Source: Syntrophomonas sp. UBA5314
GTDB lineage: Bacteria; Bacillota; Syntrophomonadia; Syntrophomonadales; Syntrophomonadaceae
Reading direction: 5' to 3'
Assembly: GCA_002410325.1 (NCBI GenBank)
Contig: DHRK01000004.1
Span: 10,301-45,811 of the forward strand
Length of the DNA: 35,511 bases
Shown here: in pieces, positions 16,318 to 25,895 of the stretch
Layout of the letters: every line of letters begins with the position of its first letter
Position numbering within the stretch: the first letter of the stretch is position 1
Program-made: the position numbers and the translations under genes
Notes under the pieces: generated by a model
The model's database searches: none
What the model was told of the DNA's origin: nothing
The model's input: only the letters and a program-made list of their open reading frames with translations

Positions 16318-16674
16318 TCAATACACGTCAACATGTGTTCCAATCGGATTAGTTGTCGATTTAACTGTCCATTTCATGCTTAATGCTTTATGAATCAAGG
16401 TCAACCTATCTAAATCACGCTCAAGTTTCTGCTCGCATTTTTGTATTTCGCCGAATTCCAGCAGTAGATATGGTTGATTAATTGAATCTAAAATAAATGA
16501 ATGTATTTTGGCGATTGCAGATGATAAGGCCTTTTCTGCATAAACAATATCATTCAGATTTAATGTTAAACACGCTTTTGAGTAAGACTCATGGGCAGCT
16601 TTGGCAAGTCCAATAACTTCATGTACAGGGCCGGAATCGCTATAAGTAATCTGCTTAATGTCATCTACAGTCAT
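16318..16674 (-). CDS. 118-residue helical protein of unknown function
   Basis: Predicted mostly helical, with alternating A/L/E/K patterns ('VIGLAKAAHESYSKACLTL', 'EKALSSAIAKIHSFIL', 'CEQKLERDLDRLTLIHKAL'). It vaguely resembles PhoU-like or four-helix bundles, but no family can be assigned. AGAGGTG precedes ATG 16674. It lies 45 bases from the PaaI-like gene and about 105 bases after the chemoreceptor gene, all on the same strand, so it may be part of the same sensing/thioesterase unit. Confidence 0.6.
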   Translation of the reverse strand: MTVDDIKQITYSDSGPVHEVIGLAKAAHESYSKACLTLNLNDIVYAEKALSSAIAKIHSFILDSINQPYLLLEFGEIQKCEQKLERDLDRLTLIHKALSMKWTVKSTTNPIGTHVDVY

Positions 16675-16778
16675 TTCTGCACCTCTTTCTTTTCACGTTT
16701 TCCACCAAAGAATACTTTTTTACTTTCTCAAGCCGCTATATATAAGCAACTAGAATCATATTAAAATACAATATTGGG

Positions 16779-17921
16779 TTATAGGGCACGGGCTAACTCT
16801 GACAACCTCTCCCCCATTTGCGCTAATTCCATAACGGAGGCAGCTACTTGTTGAGTTGCTGCAGCCTGCTCTTGGCTTTGTGTACTGGTTGCATTCGCAA
16901 TTTGATTAATCTGACTTATTTTAGTATTAATTACTCTTATCAATTCTCTTATTTCAGAAGCAGTCTCTTTAGATTGATCACTTAATTTTCGAATTTCTTC
17001 CGATACAACTCCAAATCCGCGGCCATGTTCACCCGAGCGTGCAGCTTCAATAGCGGCATTCAATCCTAATATTTTTGTCTGATCAGCCACATCTTTAATA
17101 AAATTTAAAATGTTGTTTACTTCTTCAGTTATTTCCGAAATTTCACGGATTCTATCATTTAAATGTAGTCCATTGGTACTTATTTCCTCGGCAGATGCAG
17201 CTACTTCCTGCATTGTTGAAGCAATCTCCTGCGTATTGGCACTTAATGATGAAGCAGCATCTTGTAATCTACCCGCCAGTGTCTTGGGCAAATAAAACCC
17301 GGTCACTCCAACTATAGAGCCATCATCTTGATCTATGGCAGGAACACAGATAACTCGTACCGGTACTCCGAACTGTTTGGAATCTAATTCGCGAGTAACC
17401 GGTTTTCCTGTTTTTACGCATTCAACAAATGGGCCGTCTTGCTCATATAATGTTCCGATTTGATAACCTGGAATATCGAATTTGATAGATGCTTGCCTAA
17501 CGAGCAGTTTTTCATGGTCACCTCCGCATATGAAAGCGCCTTCGGGAAAAGCATCGGCTAATTGTTCTGCAATCAATGGTATGGCTTTTGCTACTGGGTG
17601 CAATACCTCTACTATCACACCATAAGTTCCTTCTATAACGCCCGTCTCATTAATTATCGGCCAGGCAAAAACTCGAAGGCGTTTACCATAAACATTTCTT
17701 GGAATTACTCCTTGCTCCGGTCTTCTGCTATTAATACATTTATATACAACACCCTCATCTGAAAATCGGTTGCCCACCTGGAACGCAGAAATATTAATAC
17801 CGTTATCTTCAATAAAGGCAATAGAATTTAATTCGGTTATAAAGAATAGACAATTATTCTCGTATGTTTTCGTTAATTGTTGTGCATATAATTGAAATAC
17901 TTCTAAAGATGTTTTGGTCAC
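16779..17921 (-). CDS. soluble chemoreceptor with duplicated PAS-like sensor domain
   Basis: 380 residues, no membrane segment. Residues about 10-115 and 125-220 look like two copies of one PAS/GAF-like sensor. Both carry a 'VGNRF/IGTLY...' start, a 'C(I/V)..(R/G)(R/K)P' element, and a 'G.(P/R)(L/V)RV....P.I....G.I.G..G' end. The C-terminal methyl-accepting domain has the tip 'DVADQTKILGLNAAIEAARSG' split by 'HGRGFGVVSEEIRKLS'. It is shorter than classical receptors. I chose GTG 17921 with GGAGGA upstream. ATG 17948 has no site. A cytoplasmic sensor of a small metabolite is likely, given the acyl-CoA gene context. Confidence 0.82.
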   Translation of the reverse strand: MTKTSLEVFQLYAQQLTKTYENNCLFFITELNSIAFIEDNGINISAFQVGNRFSDEGVVYKCINSRRPEQGVIPRNVYGKRLRVFAWPIINETGVIEGTYGVIVEVLHPVAKAIPLIAEQLADAFPEGAFICGGDHEKLLVRQASIKFDIPGYQIGTLYEQDGPFVECVKTGKPVTRELDSKQFGVPVRVICVPAIDQDDGSIVGVTGFYLPKTLAGRLQDAASSLSANTQEIASTMQEVAASAEEISTNGLHLNDRIREISEITEEVNNILNFIKDVADQTKILGLNAAIEAARSGEHGRGFGVVSEEIRKLSDQSKETASEIRELIRVINTKISQINQIANATSTQSQEQAAATQQVAASVMELAQMGERLSELARAL

Positions 17922-17980
17922 TAATATACATCCTCCGCAATTTCTCATTGATTTCGTTACTCAAAATAACTATCATTATT

Positions 17981-18025
17981 TACTCCGTAAAAACTATGCC
18001 TTAAATGCATAGTTTCCACGGAGTA
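17981..18025. other. long imperfect hairpin between acyl-CoA synthetase and chemoreceptor genes
   Basis: TACTCCGT (17981-17988) pairs with ACGGAGTA (18018-18025) and AAACTATGC (17991-17999) with GCATAGTTT (18007-18015), separated by a 2x2 internal loop. That makes 17 base pairs with a 7-base loop. A TTTT follows on the plus side only. It may end the synthetase transcript or be an operator. Confidence 0.6.
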
Positions 18026-18082
18026 TTTTGGGAAGAAGGGGACTCGGCATTCAATATTACTCTTGTTATAGGCAGCAAATAT

Positions 18083-19717
18083 TTACCGGCTTGAAACAGC
18101 CGACACTAATCCCAATGTGCAATACTTTTCCCTCAGGCGCGGTTTTTCGATTTTACCGGTAGGATTGCGGGGTACAGTATCAAAAATTACCTTTCGGGGG
18201 CGTTTATACCGAGGCAGCCCAGCGCAAAATTCATTGATATCTTCTTCGGTACAATCAGCTCCCGGTTTGAGTTCTATGATCGCGGCTACTATTTCCCCAA
18301 CACGCTTATCGGGTAATCCGATCACGGCTACATCTTTAATTGCATCATGGGCACGGAGGAAGTCTTCAATTTGTACCGGATATATGTTTTCTCCTCCAGT
18401 AATAATCACATCTTTTTTTCGATCAACCAGATAAATAAACCCGTCTTCATCCATTCGTGCCATGTCACCTGTAAACAACCAGCCATTCTTGAGTGTTGCC
18501 GCAGTCGCTTCCGGGTCGTTATAGTAGCATTTCATTACGCCCGGTCCTTTTACAGCCAGTTCCCCAACCTGCCCCTGTTGTACGGAAACTCCGTTTTCAT
18601 CGCTTATCTTGGCTTTCCATTTGTAACCCGGCAATCCTATCGCACCAACCTTGTGAATATTCTCAACACCTAAATGGACACATCCCGGACCTATGGATTC
18701 GCTTAAACCGTAGTTGGTATCATAAAGCTGGTTTGGAAAGTACTTTTTCCAGCGATTAATCAAGCTGCGTGGTACTGGCTGCGCACCTATATGCATTAGC
18801 CTCCACTGGGATAGTTCGTAATCCTCCAGATCTACGTCTCCACTTTCGATAGCATCCAAAATATCCTGTGCCCAGGGAACTAAGAGCCAAACAATGGTGA
18901 TTTTTTCTTCAGAAACGGTTTTAAGTATCCATTCAGGTTTTACACCACGTAGCAATACGGCCTTGCTTCCCGACAACAAACTGCCAAACCAATGCATTTT
19001 GGCTCCAGTATGGTAAAGCGGCGGAATACACAAAAAATTATCGTCACGTTTTTGACCATGATGAATAACTTCCGTACAACAAGCCGACATCAGGCTTTGG
19101 TGGATATGTAAGATTGCTTTGGGAAATCCCGTGGTCCCCGACGAGAAATATATTACCGCATCATCTTCGTCGGTTAGTCTAACTTTTGGATCCTCAGAAC
19201 AACAATTAGCGGTCAAGCGGTCATAACTTTCGGCGAAAGAAGGGCGGTTTTCACCGGCAAAAAGAAGAAGCTTTACTTGGGGCATCTGTCTATAAATAGT
19301 CTCTACCCGGCCAATAAACTCGGGCCCGAAAATCAACGCAATACTTTCAGATAATTCCAGACAATATTTAATTTCCTCGGCTGTGTAACGAAAGTTCAAG
19401 GGTACTGCGACAGCTCCTGCTTTTATTATTCCAAAATAAATGGGCAGCCACTCCAGACAGTTCATTAAAAGGATTGCCACCTTATCCCCTTTTTTTATCC
19501 CCCTCTTGAGTAGTAAATTGGCCATACGATTGGCTTTTTCGTCAAAAACGAGCCAGGTCATTTCCCGTCGGTATTCGCCTGCCGGGTTGTTTTCAATCAG
19601 TTCATACTCAATCCAGGAAACATGGTGGCTTTCTTGGAGATCCATATTAATCTCGGTCAGGCATACCTCCGGTCCGAACATTTCTGCATTTCGTACTAAT
19701 ATTTCCGTTATGGGCAT
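18083..19717 (-). CDS. AMP-forming acyl-CoA synthetase
   Basis: 544 residues, full length for the ANL superfamily. The ATP/AMP signature 'YFSSGTTGFPK' is at 190-200, followed by 'YGLSESIGPG' (motif A5-like), 'GWLFTGDMARMDEDGFIYL' and 'DRKKDVIITGGENIYP' (hinge), and a catalytic lysine in 'PRNPTGKIEK' (Lys522). It activates a carboxylic acid to its acyl-CoA with ATP. Chain length cannot be fixed; similarity is to medium/long-chain or aryl-CoA ligases. GGAGG lies upstream of ATG 19717. It is separately transcribed: a terminator precedes it (19884-19913) and a hairpin follows. The product would feed the dehydrogenase and crotonase encoded upstream. Confidence 0.88.
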   Translation of the reverse strand: MPITEILVRNAEMFGPEVCLTEINMDLQESHHVSWIEYELIENNPAGEYRREMTWLVFDEKANRMANLLLKRGIKKGDKVAILLMNCLEWLPIYFGIIKAGAVAVPLNFRYTAEEIKYCLELSESIALIFGPEFIGRVETIYRQMPQVKLLLFAGENRPSFAESYDRLTANCCSEDPKVRLTDEDDAVIYFSSGTTGFPKAILHIHQSLMSACCTEVIHHGQKRDDNFLCIPPLYHTGAKMHWFGSLLSGSKAVLLRGVKPEWILKTVSEEKITIVWLLVPWAQDILDAIESGDVDLEDYELSQWRLMHIGAQPVPRSLINRWKKYFPNQLYDTNYGLSESIGPGCVHLGVENIHKVGAIGLPGYKWKAKISDENGVSVQQGQVGELAVKGPGVMKCYYNDPEATAATLKNGWLFTGDMARMDEDGFIYLVDRKKDVIITGGENIYPVQIEDFLRAHDAIKDVAVIGLPDKRVGEIVAAIIELKPGADCTEEDINEFCAGLPRYKRPRKVIFDTVPRNPTGKIEKPRLREKYCTLGLVSAVSSR

Positions 19718-19883
19718 TTTTTCTTTCCTCCCGTTCTACTGATGGACATTCCTCGCTTTTTAAGCATAGAAAGGAAACAACATGCCAATGGTCGTATTTC
19801 AGCTTTAAAACTGTAATGTTATGCTTCCAGTACGATTAAATCCCCTTATATAAATTCTTTATTCAGTATTGAAACCACAATGC

Positions 19884-19913
19884 AAAAGGGCAACGGTGAC
19901 TGGCCGTTGCCCT
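19884..19913 (-). terminator. terminator after the MFS gene
   Basis: AGGGCAACGG and CCGTTGCCCT form a 10-bp stem (19887-19896 with 19904-19913) and a 7-base loop. On the minus strand it is followed by TTTT. It ends the MFS transcript and separates it from the acyl-CoA synthetase. Confidence 0.75.
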
Positions 19914-19986
19914 GTATGCTAGTTCATTAACAATAAGTGCAAATATCCAGTCATACGGTAAAGCATTAATATTAAAAAAGGATTTA

Positions 19987-21204
19987 TTAACCAAGCCTTT
20001 CAGTTGTGGGGGCTTTTAGGAACTTTACCAATACAGCTGCTACTACCAAAATGACTGCAGCCGCTATATATGCATAGTTGTAAGTTCCAGTAGCGTCGAC
20101 GATTTTTCCGGCGGCTAGCGGCCCGATTACGCCCGCTATGCCAAAGGCTGTAAATACCAGGCCATAATTCATTCCACTGTTTTTCATACCAAAATAGTCA
20201 TAGGTCAGGGCCGGGAAAATAGCCAGGAGTGCTCCGTATGCTATTCCCGTCACACAGACTCCAATCGTCAAGGAGGTCATGCTGGTATAATTTCTAAATA
20301 TCAACATATTGACCGCTTGGATGCAAAACATTATGGCGAGAGTTTTATTGCGTCCAATCCTGTCTGATAGAAATCCTCCTATAACTCTACCGCCCGAATT
20401 GAATACGGCAAGGATAGCCACCAGTGCAAAGCCCCACGCAATATGAGCTTGCACATTAGCGATAATGGCTATATGTCCAATTACCATAAGACCGGCTATG
20501 GCACCGAAACAGTACATGAACCAAATTGCCCAGAATTGAGGAGTGCGAGTCATTTCTGAAGGTGCAAATTCTTTTTTCCCAGATGCCCCTGCTCCAGCGA
20601 CTGGTTCCGGAGTTCCGGGAGGAATATAACCTTTCGGCGGTAAGGCCAGAAATTGGCCAAAGAGGATAACTAAAGCCCCAAAAACGATTCCATAAATCAT
20701 GAAGGTTTGTTTAACTCCAACCGCATTGATAATAGTCTGGGCGAGAGGGGCAGCATAAGATGCTGCCAGACCGAGCCCGGCCACCACCAGACCAGCAACC
20801 AAACCGCGTTTGGCCGGTGGGAACCACTGGACTGAAGAGGGAATAGTTACGCCATACGGTATACCGGCTCCTGTTCCAACAACAATTCCAAACCAGGCTA
20901 CCAATCCTACTATCGTGGTTTGCATGGAAGTCATGATCATTCCGACAATTATGAGTATCCCCCCTGCGGTTGCCACAACACGGGGCCCGTATTTATCAAA
21001 CAACTTGCCACCAGGTACCATCATTACAGCGAGCATGAACAGACCTACGGTGTAGGGAAGCATGGCTTCAGTCTTAGTGAAATGAAGCTCTTTAATAAGA
21101 GCTGCCGCCCATACGCTCCAGGCATAGATGAATCCGCTGGCCAGGTTTACCAAAATTGCAAACACCGTTACTCGCCAACCAATGTTTTTTACCGTTTGCT
21201 CCAT
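19987..21204 (-). CDS. MFS carrier, oxalate/formate antiporter (OFA) family
   Basis: 405 residues with 12 predicted membrane segments. Family features are an N-terminal 'NLASGFIYAWSVWAA' helix, 'GLFMLAVMMVPGGKLFDKYGPR' as the loop 2-3 motif, and a second-half 'GGRVIGGFLSDRIGRNKT'. OFA members exchange small carboxylates such as oxalate and formate. Next to acyl-CoA genes, a short-chain acid or its product is a likely substrate, but the sequence does not settle this. The start is ATG 21204 with AGGAGGG upstream. It follows the acyl-CoA dehydrogenase gene by about 160 bases, with a hairpin between. Confidence 0.85.
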   Translation of the reverse strand: MEQTVKNIGWRVTVFAILVNLASGFIYAWSVWAAALIKELHFTKTEAMLPYTVGLFMLAVMMVPGGKLFDKYGPRVVATAGGILIIVGMIMTSMQTTIVGLVAWFGIVVGTGAGIPYGVTIPSSVQWFPPAKRGLVAGLVVAGLGLAASYAAPLAQTIINAVGVKQTFMIYGIVFGALVILFGQFLALPPKGYIPPGTPEPVAGAGASGKKEFAPSEMTRTPQFWAIWFMYCFGAIAGLMVIGHIAIIANVQAHIAWGFALVAILAVFNSGGRVIGGFLSDRIGRNKTLAIMFCIQAVNMLIFRNYTSMTSLTIGVCVTGIAYGALLAIFPALTYDYFGMKNSGMNYGLVFTAFGIAGVIGPLAAGKIVDATGTYNYAYIAAAVILVVAAVLVKFLKAPTTERLG

Positions 21205-21257
21205 TTTTTCCCTCCTCAAAAATTGCCAGTCTGCCTGGTTACGTTAATGGTAGTTAT

Positions 21258-21292
21258 CTTGCTCTATCGCGGAATAAACCGCGATGAGCAAG
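21258..21292. other. hairpin between acyl-CoA dehydrogenase and MFS genes
   Basis: CTTGCTC-T-ATCGCGG (21258-21272) pairs with CCGCGAT-GAGCAAG (21279-21292), 14 base pairs with one bulged T and a six-base loop. No T-run follows on the minus strand, so it may be an mRNA-processing or stabilising element rather than a terminator. Confidence 0.6.
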
Positions 21293-21362
21293 AGACTACA
21301 AATCATGAAAACCCTACGAACTAGCGTTACTTGTCTTTATCACGTCACCAAAGCTCTTGTTT

Positions 21363-23195
21363 TTAGCCCAGTTGTTCCGGCGTAACATCGGCTGCAGAGA
21401 AGTCACCGGATTGCAACATCCGTTGAATGGCGAAAATATTGGGAACTTCGTTTAATAAATAAAATCTTGCACTGGCAATTTTGCCTTTGTAGAAGTTGGC
21501 ATCATAGTGGCCGTCACCCAGTTCAGCAAGCTTCTTATTCGCAAGGAGACCCTGATCCAGAAGCAGCATGCCGCAATATACCATAGCCGTGGCATGCATA
21601 ATCCGAGTAGCCCATAATCCCTGGTAGCTTACCTGGCCTTCAGCCAGCTTTTCAGACAGCATTTTCAGAATGTCTGAATAGGCACTAAAGGCATCTGAGA
21701 GCATTTGTATTTCCTTTTTAAAATCAGCATTATCTTTGTTGTCATTAATAAATGAACGGATATCATCCAACCACTTTTTGAAAGGGCCGCCCTTTTTCAT
21801 GCTGAACTTACGGCCTGTCAAATCCATGGACTGGATAAAGTTGGTTCCTTCCCAGATCGAGTAAATCTTGCTATCGCGCGCCAGCTGAGCCGCGGAGTAC
21901 TCTTCAATAAAGCCGTAGCCGCCGTAGCACTGGATAGCTTCTCCGCATAATGGCCATGCCATGTCGCTGATATAAGCCTTAACCAGCGGATTGTTTATCA
22001 TGAACATGTCATCCGCCCATTCTCTCTCGGCAGGATCGTTTGCAGCCAGGGCAAAATCGGTGTACCAGTAGGTCTTATAAAGCATAGCTCTCATGGCCTC
22101 AGTACAAGCCTTCTGATGGAGCAGCATGCGCTTCACATCTTCATGTTCAATAATGGCCACCCGGGGGCCTTTGGGATCAGTCATTTTATTGCCTTGAACA
22201 CGTATTTTGGCATATTCACGCGCATTATAATAGGCTTGTTCAGTTACCGATAAGGCCATCAATCCAGTGCTGAGACGGGATTCATTCATCAGCATAAACA
22301 TCTGGGACAGCCCCGAAGCAATACCCTTTTCGTTGGGTGGAGCACCAAGCAGGTAGCCATAGCAGTCGTTGTTCTCACCATAGGCCAGGGAGCAGGTAGC
22401 TGATCCATGAAGCCCCATTTTGTGTTCAATTCCCACTGTGGTAACATCGTTCCATTCAGTTATATTCCCGTCTTTGTCGAAACGATGTTTGGGTACTGCA
22501 AAGAGAGAAATACCTGCCGTGCCTTCACGAGCACCTTCAATTCTGGCCAAAACCAGGTGGATAATGTTCTCCCATAAATCGCCGTCACCGGAAGTAATAA
22601 AGATCTTGTTTCCCTTTATCTTGTACACTCCCGGGGTATCGGTCGGAAAAGCCTTGCTGGCCGTAGCTGCCAGATCGGACCCGGCGCCGGCTTCGGTAAG
22701 ATTCATCGAACCTCCCCACTCGCCGGAAAACATTTTGGGAAGTACCAGGTGTTTTAATTCCTCGTCACCGAATTGTTCGATAACATCAGCTGCCGATCCG
22801 CCCAGAATCCATAACATAATCATGGCGGCGGATGCTGAAGTAAGGATTTCATTTTGGCATACGCTAAACAGACGGGGAACATGTCCTTCTTCCGCGTAAT
22901 TAAACGCTGCCGCTCCCATGCCCGCCTCACAGACGGTTGCATACGCTTTCTTCATGGACTCAGGGATATAGACTTTGCCATCTTCGAACTTTACGCCAAT
23001 AGTATCAGCATCGCCATTGGCCGGTGCCACGACGTCTTTGGCAATTTTATAGGCAACATCGATGAAAGCGTCGATATCATCTACCCCGTAGTAATCCTTA
23101 TATTCATCGCATGACAGCAGTCTCTCTGTATCGAGCCATTCCTTGACAATAAACTTCAATTCACGGGTGTCGAATAAATAATTAGTTGCTGGCAT
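21363..23195 (-). CDS. long-form acyl-CoA dehydrogenase with C-terminal extension
   Basis: 610 residues, the roughly 600-residue subfamily rather than the 380-residue butyryl-CoA dehydrogenase form. The FAD/substrate motif 'MNLTEAGAGSDLAA' (164-177), 'GNKIFITSGD' (195-204) and 'CYGGYGFIEEYSAAQLARDS' (423-442) are present. The likely catalytic Glu449 is in 'IYSIWEGTN'. A helical C-terminal domain of about 130 residues follows. It oxidises acyl-CoA to 2-enoyl-CoA and passes electrons to an electron-transfer flavoprotein, whose genes are not in the window. GGGAGG precedes ATG 23195. It lies 120 bases after the CoA-transferase gene on the same strand, so it may be read through from the hbd operon or have its own promoter. 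Confidence 0.92.
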   Translation of the reverse strand: MPATNYLFDTRELKFIVKEWLDTERLLSCDEYKDYYGVDDIDAFIDVAYKIAKDVVAPANGDADTIGVKFEDGKVYIPESMKKAYATVCEAGMGAAAFNYAEEGHVPRLFSVCQNEILTSASAAMIMLWILGGSAADVIEQFGDEELKHLVLPKMFSGEWGGSMNLTEAGAGSDLAATASKAFPTDTPGVYKIKGNKIFITSGDGDLWENIIHLVLARIEGAREGTAGISLFAVPKHRFDKDGNITEWNDVTTVGIEHKMGLHGSATCSLAYGENNDCYGYLLGAPPNEKGIASGLSQMFMLMNESRLSTGLMALSVTEQAYYNAREYAKIRVQGNKMTDPKGPRVAIIEHEDVKRMLLHQKACTEAMRAMLYKTYWYTDFALAANDPAEREWADDMFMINNPLVKAYISDMAWPLCGEAIQCYGGYGFIEEYSAAQLARDSKIYSIWEGTNFIQSMDLTGRKFSMKKGGPFKKWLDDIRSFINDNKDNADFKKEIQMLSDAFSAYSDILKMLSEKLAEGQVSYQGLWATRIMHATAMVYCGMLLLDQGLLANKKLAELGDGHYDANFYKGKIASARFYLLNEVPNIFAIQRMLQSGDFSAADVTPEQLG

Positions 23196-23315
23196 ATTAC
23201 CCTCCCTTTCTTTAGAATTTTAATCGCTGTTAACGTCATGGACATTGGAGCATGTCCAGTAAACCGATAGCAAAACCGGTGTTTATGCCGATAAAGCCTT
23301 TCTTTATGGCAAGTC

Positions 23316-24671
23316 CTAGACAATCTTGTTGCTCCTGCGCCAAATGTTCATTTTTTGAGCTTCCTTAACCAAGTCGTCTCTGAAATCCGGATGAGCTATA
23401 GATATCATTTTTTCTGCTACTTGCCAGGTCGAGTATCCTTTAATGCCTATCTTGCCGTATTCAGTAACTATATATTGAACCTGATAACGAGGGATAGTCA
23501 CTATGGTACCCGCTGGAAGCGTCGGTACTATGCTCGAAAAAGTATTTCCTTCCTTGTCCTTTTTGGTAGAGGTCATGCATAAATAGGATTTTCCGCCTTC
23601 AGAATCATAAGCGCCTCTGACGAAATCGGCGGCCCCGCCGGTTCCTGATATCTGTCTGAATCCCCATGATTCCGATGCCACCTGGGCGTAAAGATCAATG
23701 CCAACGCAATTGTTAACCGAACGCACCTTAGGATTAGAAGCTATAATGTCGGGACGATTGCACCATGAAACATCATACATGGCCAAGCCCGGATTAAAAT
23801 GAATATAGTCATAGGTGCTCTGTTTCCCCAGTGCAAAAGCATACACCGACTTATTGCGCATAAATGTCTTGTTGCTGTTATCGACCATGCCGGTTTCGAT
23901 CAGATGCGGATAACAATCCGCAAACATTTCGGAATGGATTCCTAGATGTTTAAAATCACCTTCGCAAATTACGGTGCCTATATAATTGGGGAAAGCTCCG
24001 ATTCCTAATTGAATACAGCATCCGTCTTCTACTTCGTCGAGAATATATTCCGCAATTTTACGTTCTTCAGTAGTGGCTTCAGGACTTTGCTCAGGAAGGG
24101 TAACTGGGACATGATTTGGTCCTTCAATTATATAGTCAACCTTTGAGATGTGAACACATTCCCCATATCCGCCAAGGGCGTGAGGAAGCTTGTCATTGGT
24201 TTCGATAATCACTATCTTGGCTTTCTCAATTTCATCAATGGCAAAGCAGGCCTGGACGCTTAGATTGAAATAACCATGCTCATCCATAGGTCTGGCCTGG
24301 GTAACGTAAATATCCATAACAAATGTTTCCATTACGTACCGGTGAGCATCGTGGAAGTTCCAGGGAATATAATAAGCGTTTCCAAGCTCCTGGAATTTGC
24401 GGTCCATTGCAGAGAAGTTACTTGCGTTCCAGGTGAAATGCTCTTGTTTAAGATCCCCCATAATAGTTTTAGGTGCAGGGGCAATGGTGACCGCGCCTTT
24501 CAGATTTACATCAAATAGCTCATTTGTTCTTTTTGCCAGCGCCTCGTCAAATTCAATCGGCTTGCCGCTGAGATGGCAGTAATGAACCCAATCGCCATTC
24601 TTAACCATAGCAGCCGCTTGATCAGCTGTTACTAGCTTGCTTTTATATTCTTCTTGATAAGATCTTCCCAT
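23316..24671 (-). CDS. family I CoA transferase (acetate/butyrate/4-hydroxybutyrate type)
   Basis: 451 residues, single-chain class of the acetyl-CoA hydrolase/transferase family. The CoA-binding 'LGIGAFPNYIG' (222-232) and 'HLGIHSEMF', whose Glu248 should form the thioester intermediate, are present. So are a 'GTGGAADFVRGA' loop and 'ARPMDEHGYFNLS'. It swaps CoA between an acyl-CoA and acetate, activating butyrate-like acids without ATP. The start is ATG 24671 with GGAGGAG upstream. The longer frame to 24740 runs into the thiolase gene. It is the last gene of hbd-crt-thl-cat, 20 bases after the thiolase stop. Confidence 0.9.
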   Translation of the reverse strand: MGRSYQEEYKSKLVTADQAAAMVKNGDWVHYCHLSGKPIEFDEALAKRTNELFDVNLKGAVTIAPAPKTIMGDLKQEHFTWNASNFSAMDRKFQELGNAYYIPWNFHDAHRYVMETFVMDIYVTQARPMDEHGYFNLSVQACFAIDEIEKAKIVIIETNDKLPHALGGYGECVHISKVDYIIEGPNHVPVTLPEQSPEATTEERKIAEYILDEVEDGCCIQLGIGAFPNYIGTVICEGDFKHLGIHSEMFADCYPHLIETGMVDNSNKTFMRNKSVYAFALGKQSTYDYIHFNPGLAMYDVSWCNRPDIIASNPKVRSVNNCVGIDLYAQVASESWGFRQISGTGGAADFVRGAYDSEGGKSYLCMTSTKKDKEGNTFSSIVPTLPAGTIVTIPRYQVQYIVTEYGKIGIKGYSTWQVAEKMISIAHPDFRDDLVKEAQKMNIWRRSNKIV

Positions 24672-24691
24672 ATCAACTCCTCCAATAATTC

Positions 24692-25873
24692 CTAAATCAT
24701 CTCTATAACTGTAGCGCCAGCCGGGCCCATACCTGCGCACAGCGATGCTACGCCGACTTTGCCATTTCTTCTCTTCAATTCGTTAGCTAGAGATACGACT
24801 AAGCGAACGCCAGTCATTCCTACCGGATGGCCTAATGAGATTCCGGAACCGTTGGCATTAAGCCGGTCAGAATCTATTTTTAGTTGTTGCTGCACGGCCA
24901 AACACTGAGCCGCGAAAGCTTCATTGATCTCAAAATAATCAACGTCGTTCAGTTCATATCCGGCTAATTTTAGTGCCTTGGGGATAGCAAAAACAGGCCC
25001 AATGCCCATAATTTCCGGTTCTACTCCATACGATGTTGCAGCGCTGATTTTGCATAAGGGTTTTAAGCCAAGTTTTTCAGCCTTTTCTCTGCTCATAATA
25101 ACTGCAGCAGCAGCGCCATCATTAAGACCGGACGCATTGCCGGGAGTTACAGTTCCGCCCTTTTTAAAAGCCGGCTTCAATGCAGCCAATGTTTCAAGGG
25201 ATACATCATCTCTTACGTGCTCATCATAATCAATTACCTTGGTTCCTTTTTTGGTTTTAACTTCAATAGGCACGATTTCTTGTTTCCAGATACCATTCTT
25301 GGTAGCTGCACTGGCACGCTTTTGGCTCAAATATCCCAACTCGTCTTGAGCTTCACGGGTTATACCGTATTTCTCACCAACATTTTCAGCGGTTACGCCC
25401 ATGTGGTACCCATAAATGGGGCAAATCAAGGTGCCACTGGTTAATTCATCCGCTACGGCTTCCCCATCGCCCATCCGGTATCCGCGTCTGGCTTTCTTTA
25501 AAACGTAGGGGGAATTGGACATGCTTTCCGTGCCGATTACCAATGCTGCATCGGATCTGCCCAGCATGATTTCTGCAGCAGCTATCTCCAAAGCCCTCAT
25601 TGAAGAAGCGCACGCTTGATGAAGCGTCATGGCCGGTGCTTCCCAGGGAATGCCAACTCTGCCCTGAATCTGTCTAGCAGCATTACCGCCGGTACCAGCG
25701 GATATACAGTGGCCTCCGGTAACATTATCTATCTCTTTAGGGTCAATACCAGCTCTCTTAAGTGCTTCAGCTGCAGCGAAAGTTCCTAATTCAACTGCTG
25801 TAAAATTGGACAAGGTTCCTAAAAAATCACCTATGGCGGTACGTGCTCCGCTTACCAGTACTACTTCTTTCAT
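24692..25873 (-). CDS. thlA: acetyl-CoA acetyltransferase (thiolase)
   Basis: 393 residues, standard length. The active-site triad is present: Cys88 in 'QACASS', His349 in 'SLGHPVG', Cys379 in 'SLCAGMGPAGA'. The last motif is usually C-G-G-G-x-G; CAGMG is a variant. 'NEAFAAQ' is intact. It cleaves acetoacetyl-CoA to two acetyl-CoA, or condenses them in reverse. AGAGGAG precedes ATG 25873. It is the third gene of the operon and 22 bases after crotonase. Confidence 0.92.
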   Translation of the reverse strand: MKEVVLVSGARTAIGDFLGTLSNFTAVELGTFAAAEALKRAGIDPKEIDNVTGGHCISAGTGGNAARQIQGRVGIPWEAPAMTLHQACASSMRALEIAAAEIMLGRSDAALVIGTESMSNSPYVLKKARRGYRMGDGEAVADELTSGTLICPIYGYHMGVTAENVGEKYGITREAQDELGYLSQKRASAATKNGIWKQEIVPIEVKTKKGTKVIDYDEHVRDDVSLETLAALKPAFKKGGTVTPGNASGLNDGAAAAVIMSREKAEKLGLKPLCKISAATSYGVEPEIMGIGPVFAIPKALKLAGYELNDVDYFEINEAFAAQCLAVQQQLKIDSDRLNANGSGISLGHPVGMTGVRLVVSLANELKRRNGKVGVASLCAGMGPAGATVIEMI

Positions 25874-25895
25874 TTATTTATCTCCTCTCTAACTG

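Noticed and set aside
19765..19790. TTGGCATGTTGTTTCC upstream of the acyl-CoA synthetase as a sigma-54 promoter.
   Set aside because: The -24 part fits, but the -12 GC is replaced by TC, and no activator palindrome lies upstream.
23250..23285. GGACAT-TGGAGC-ATGTCC inverted repeat upstream of the acyl-CoA dehydrogenase as a further activator site.
   Set aside because: Wrong half-sites and no -24/-12 promoter. It is a short 6-bp repeat, common by chance.
24671..24740. Longer N-terminus of the CoA transferase (MRRYGPGWRY…).
   Set aside because: It overlaps the thiolase gene and has no ribosome-binding site. The extra residues do not resemble the family.
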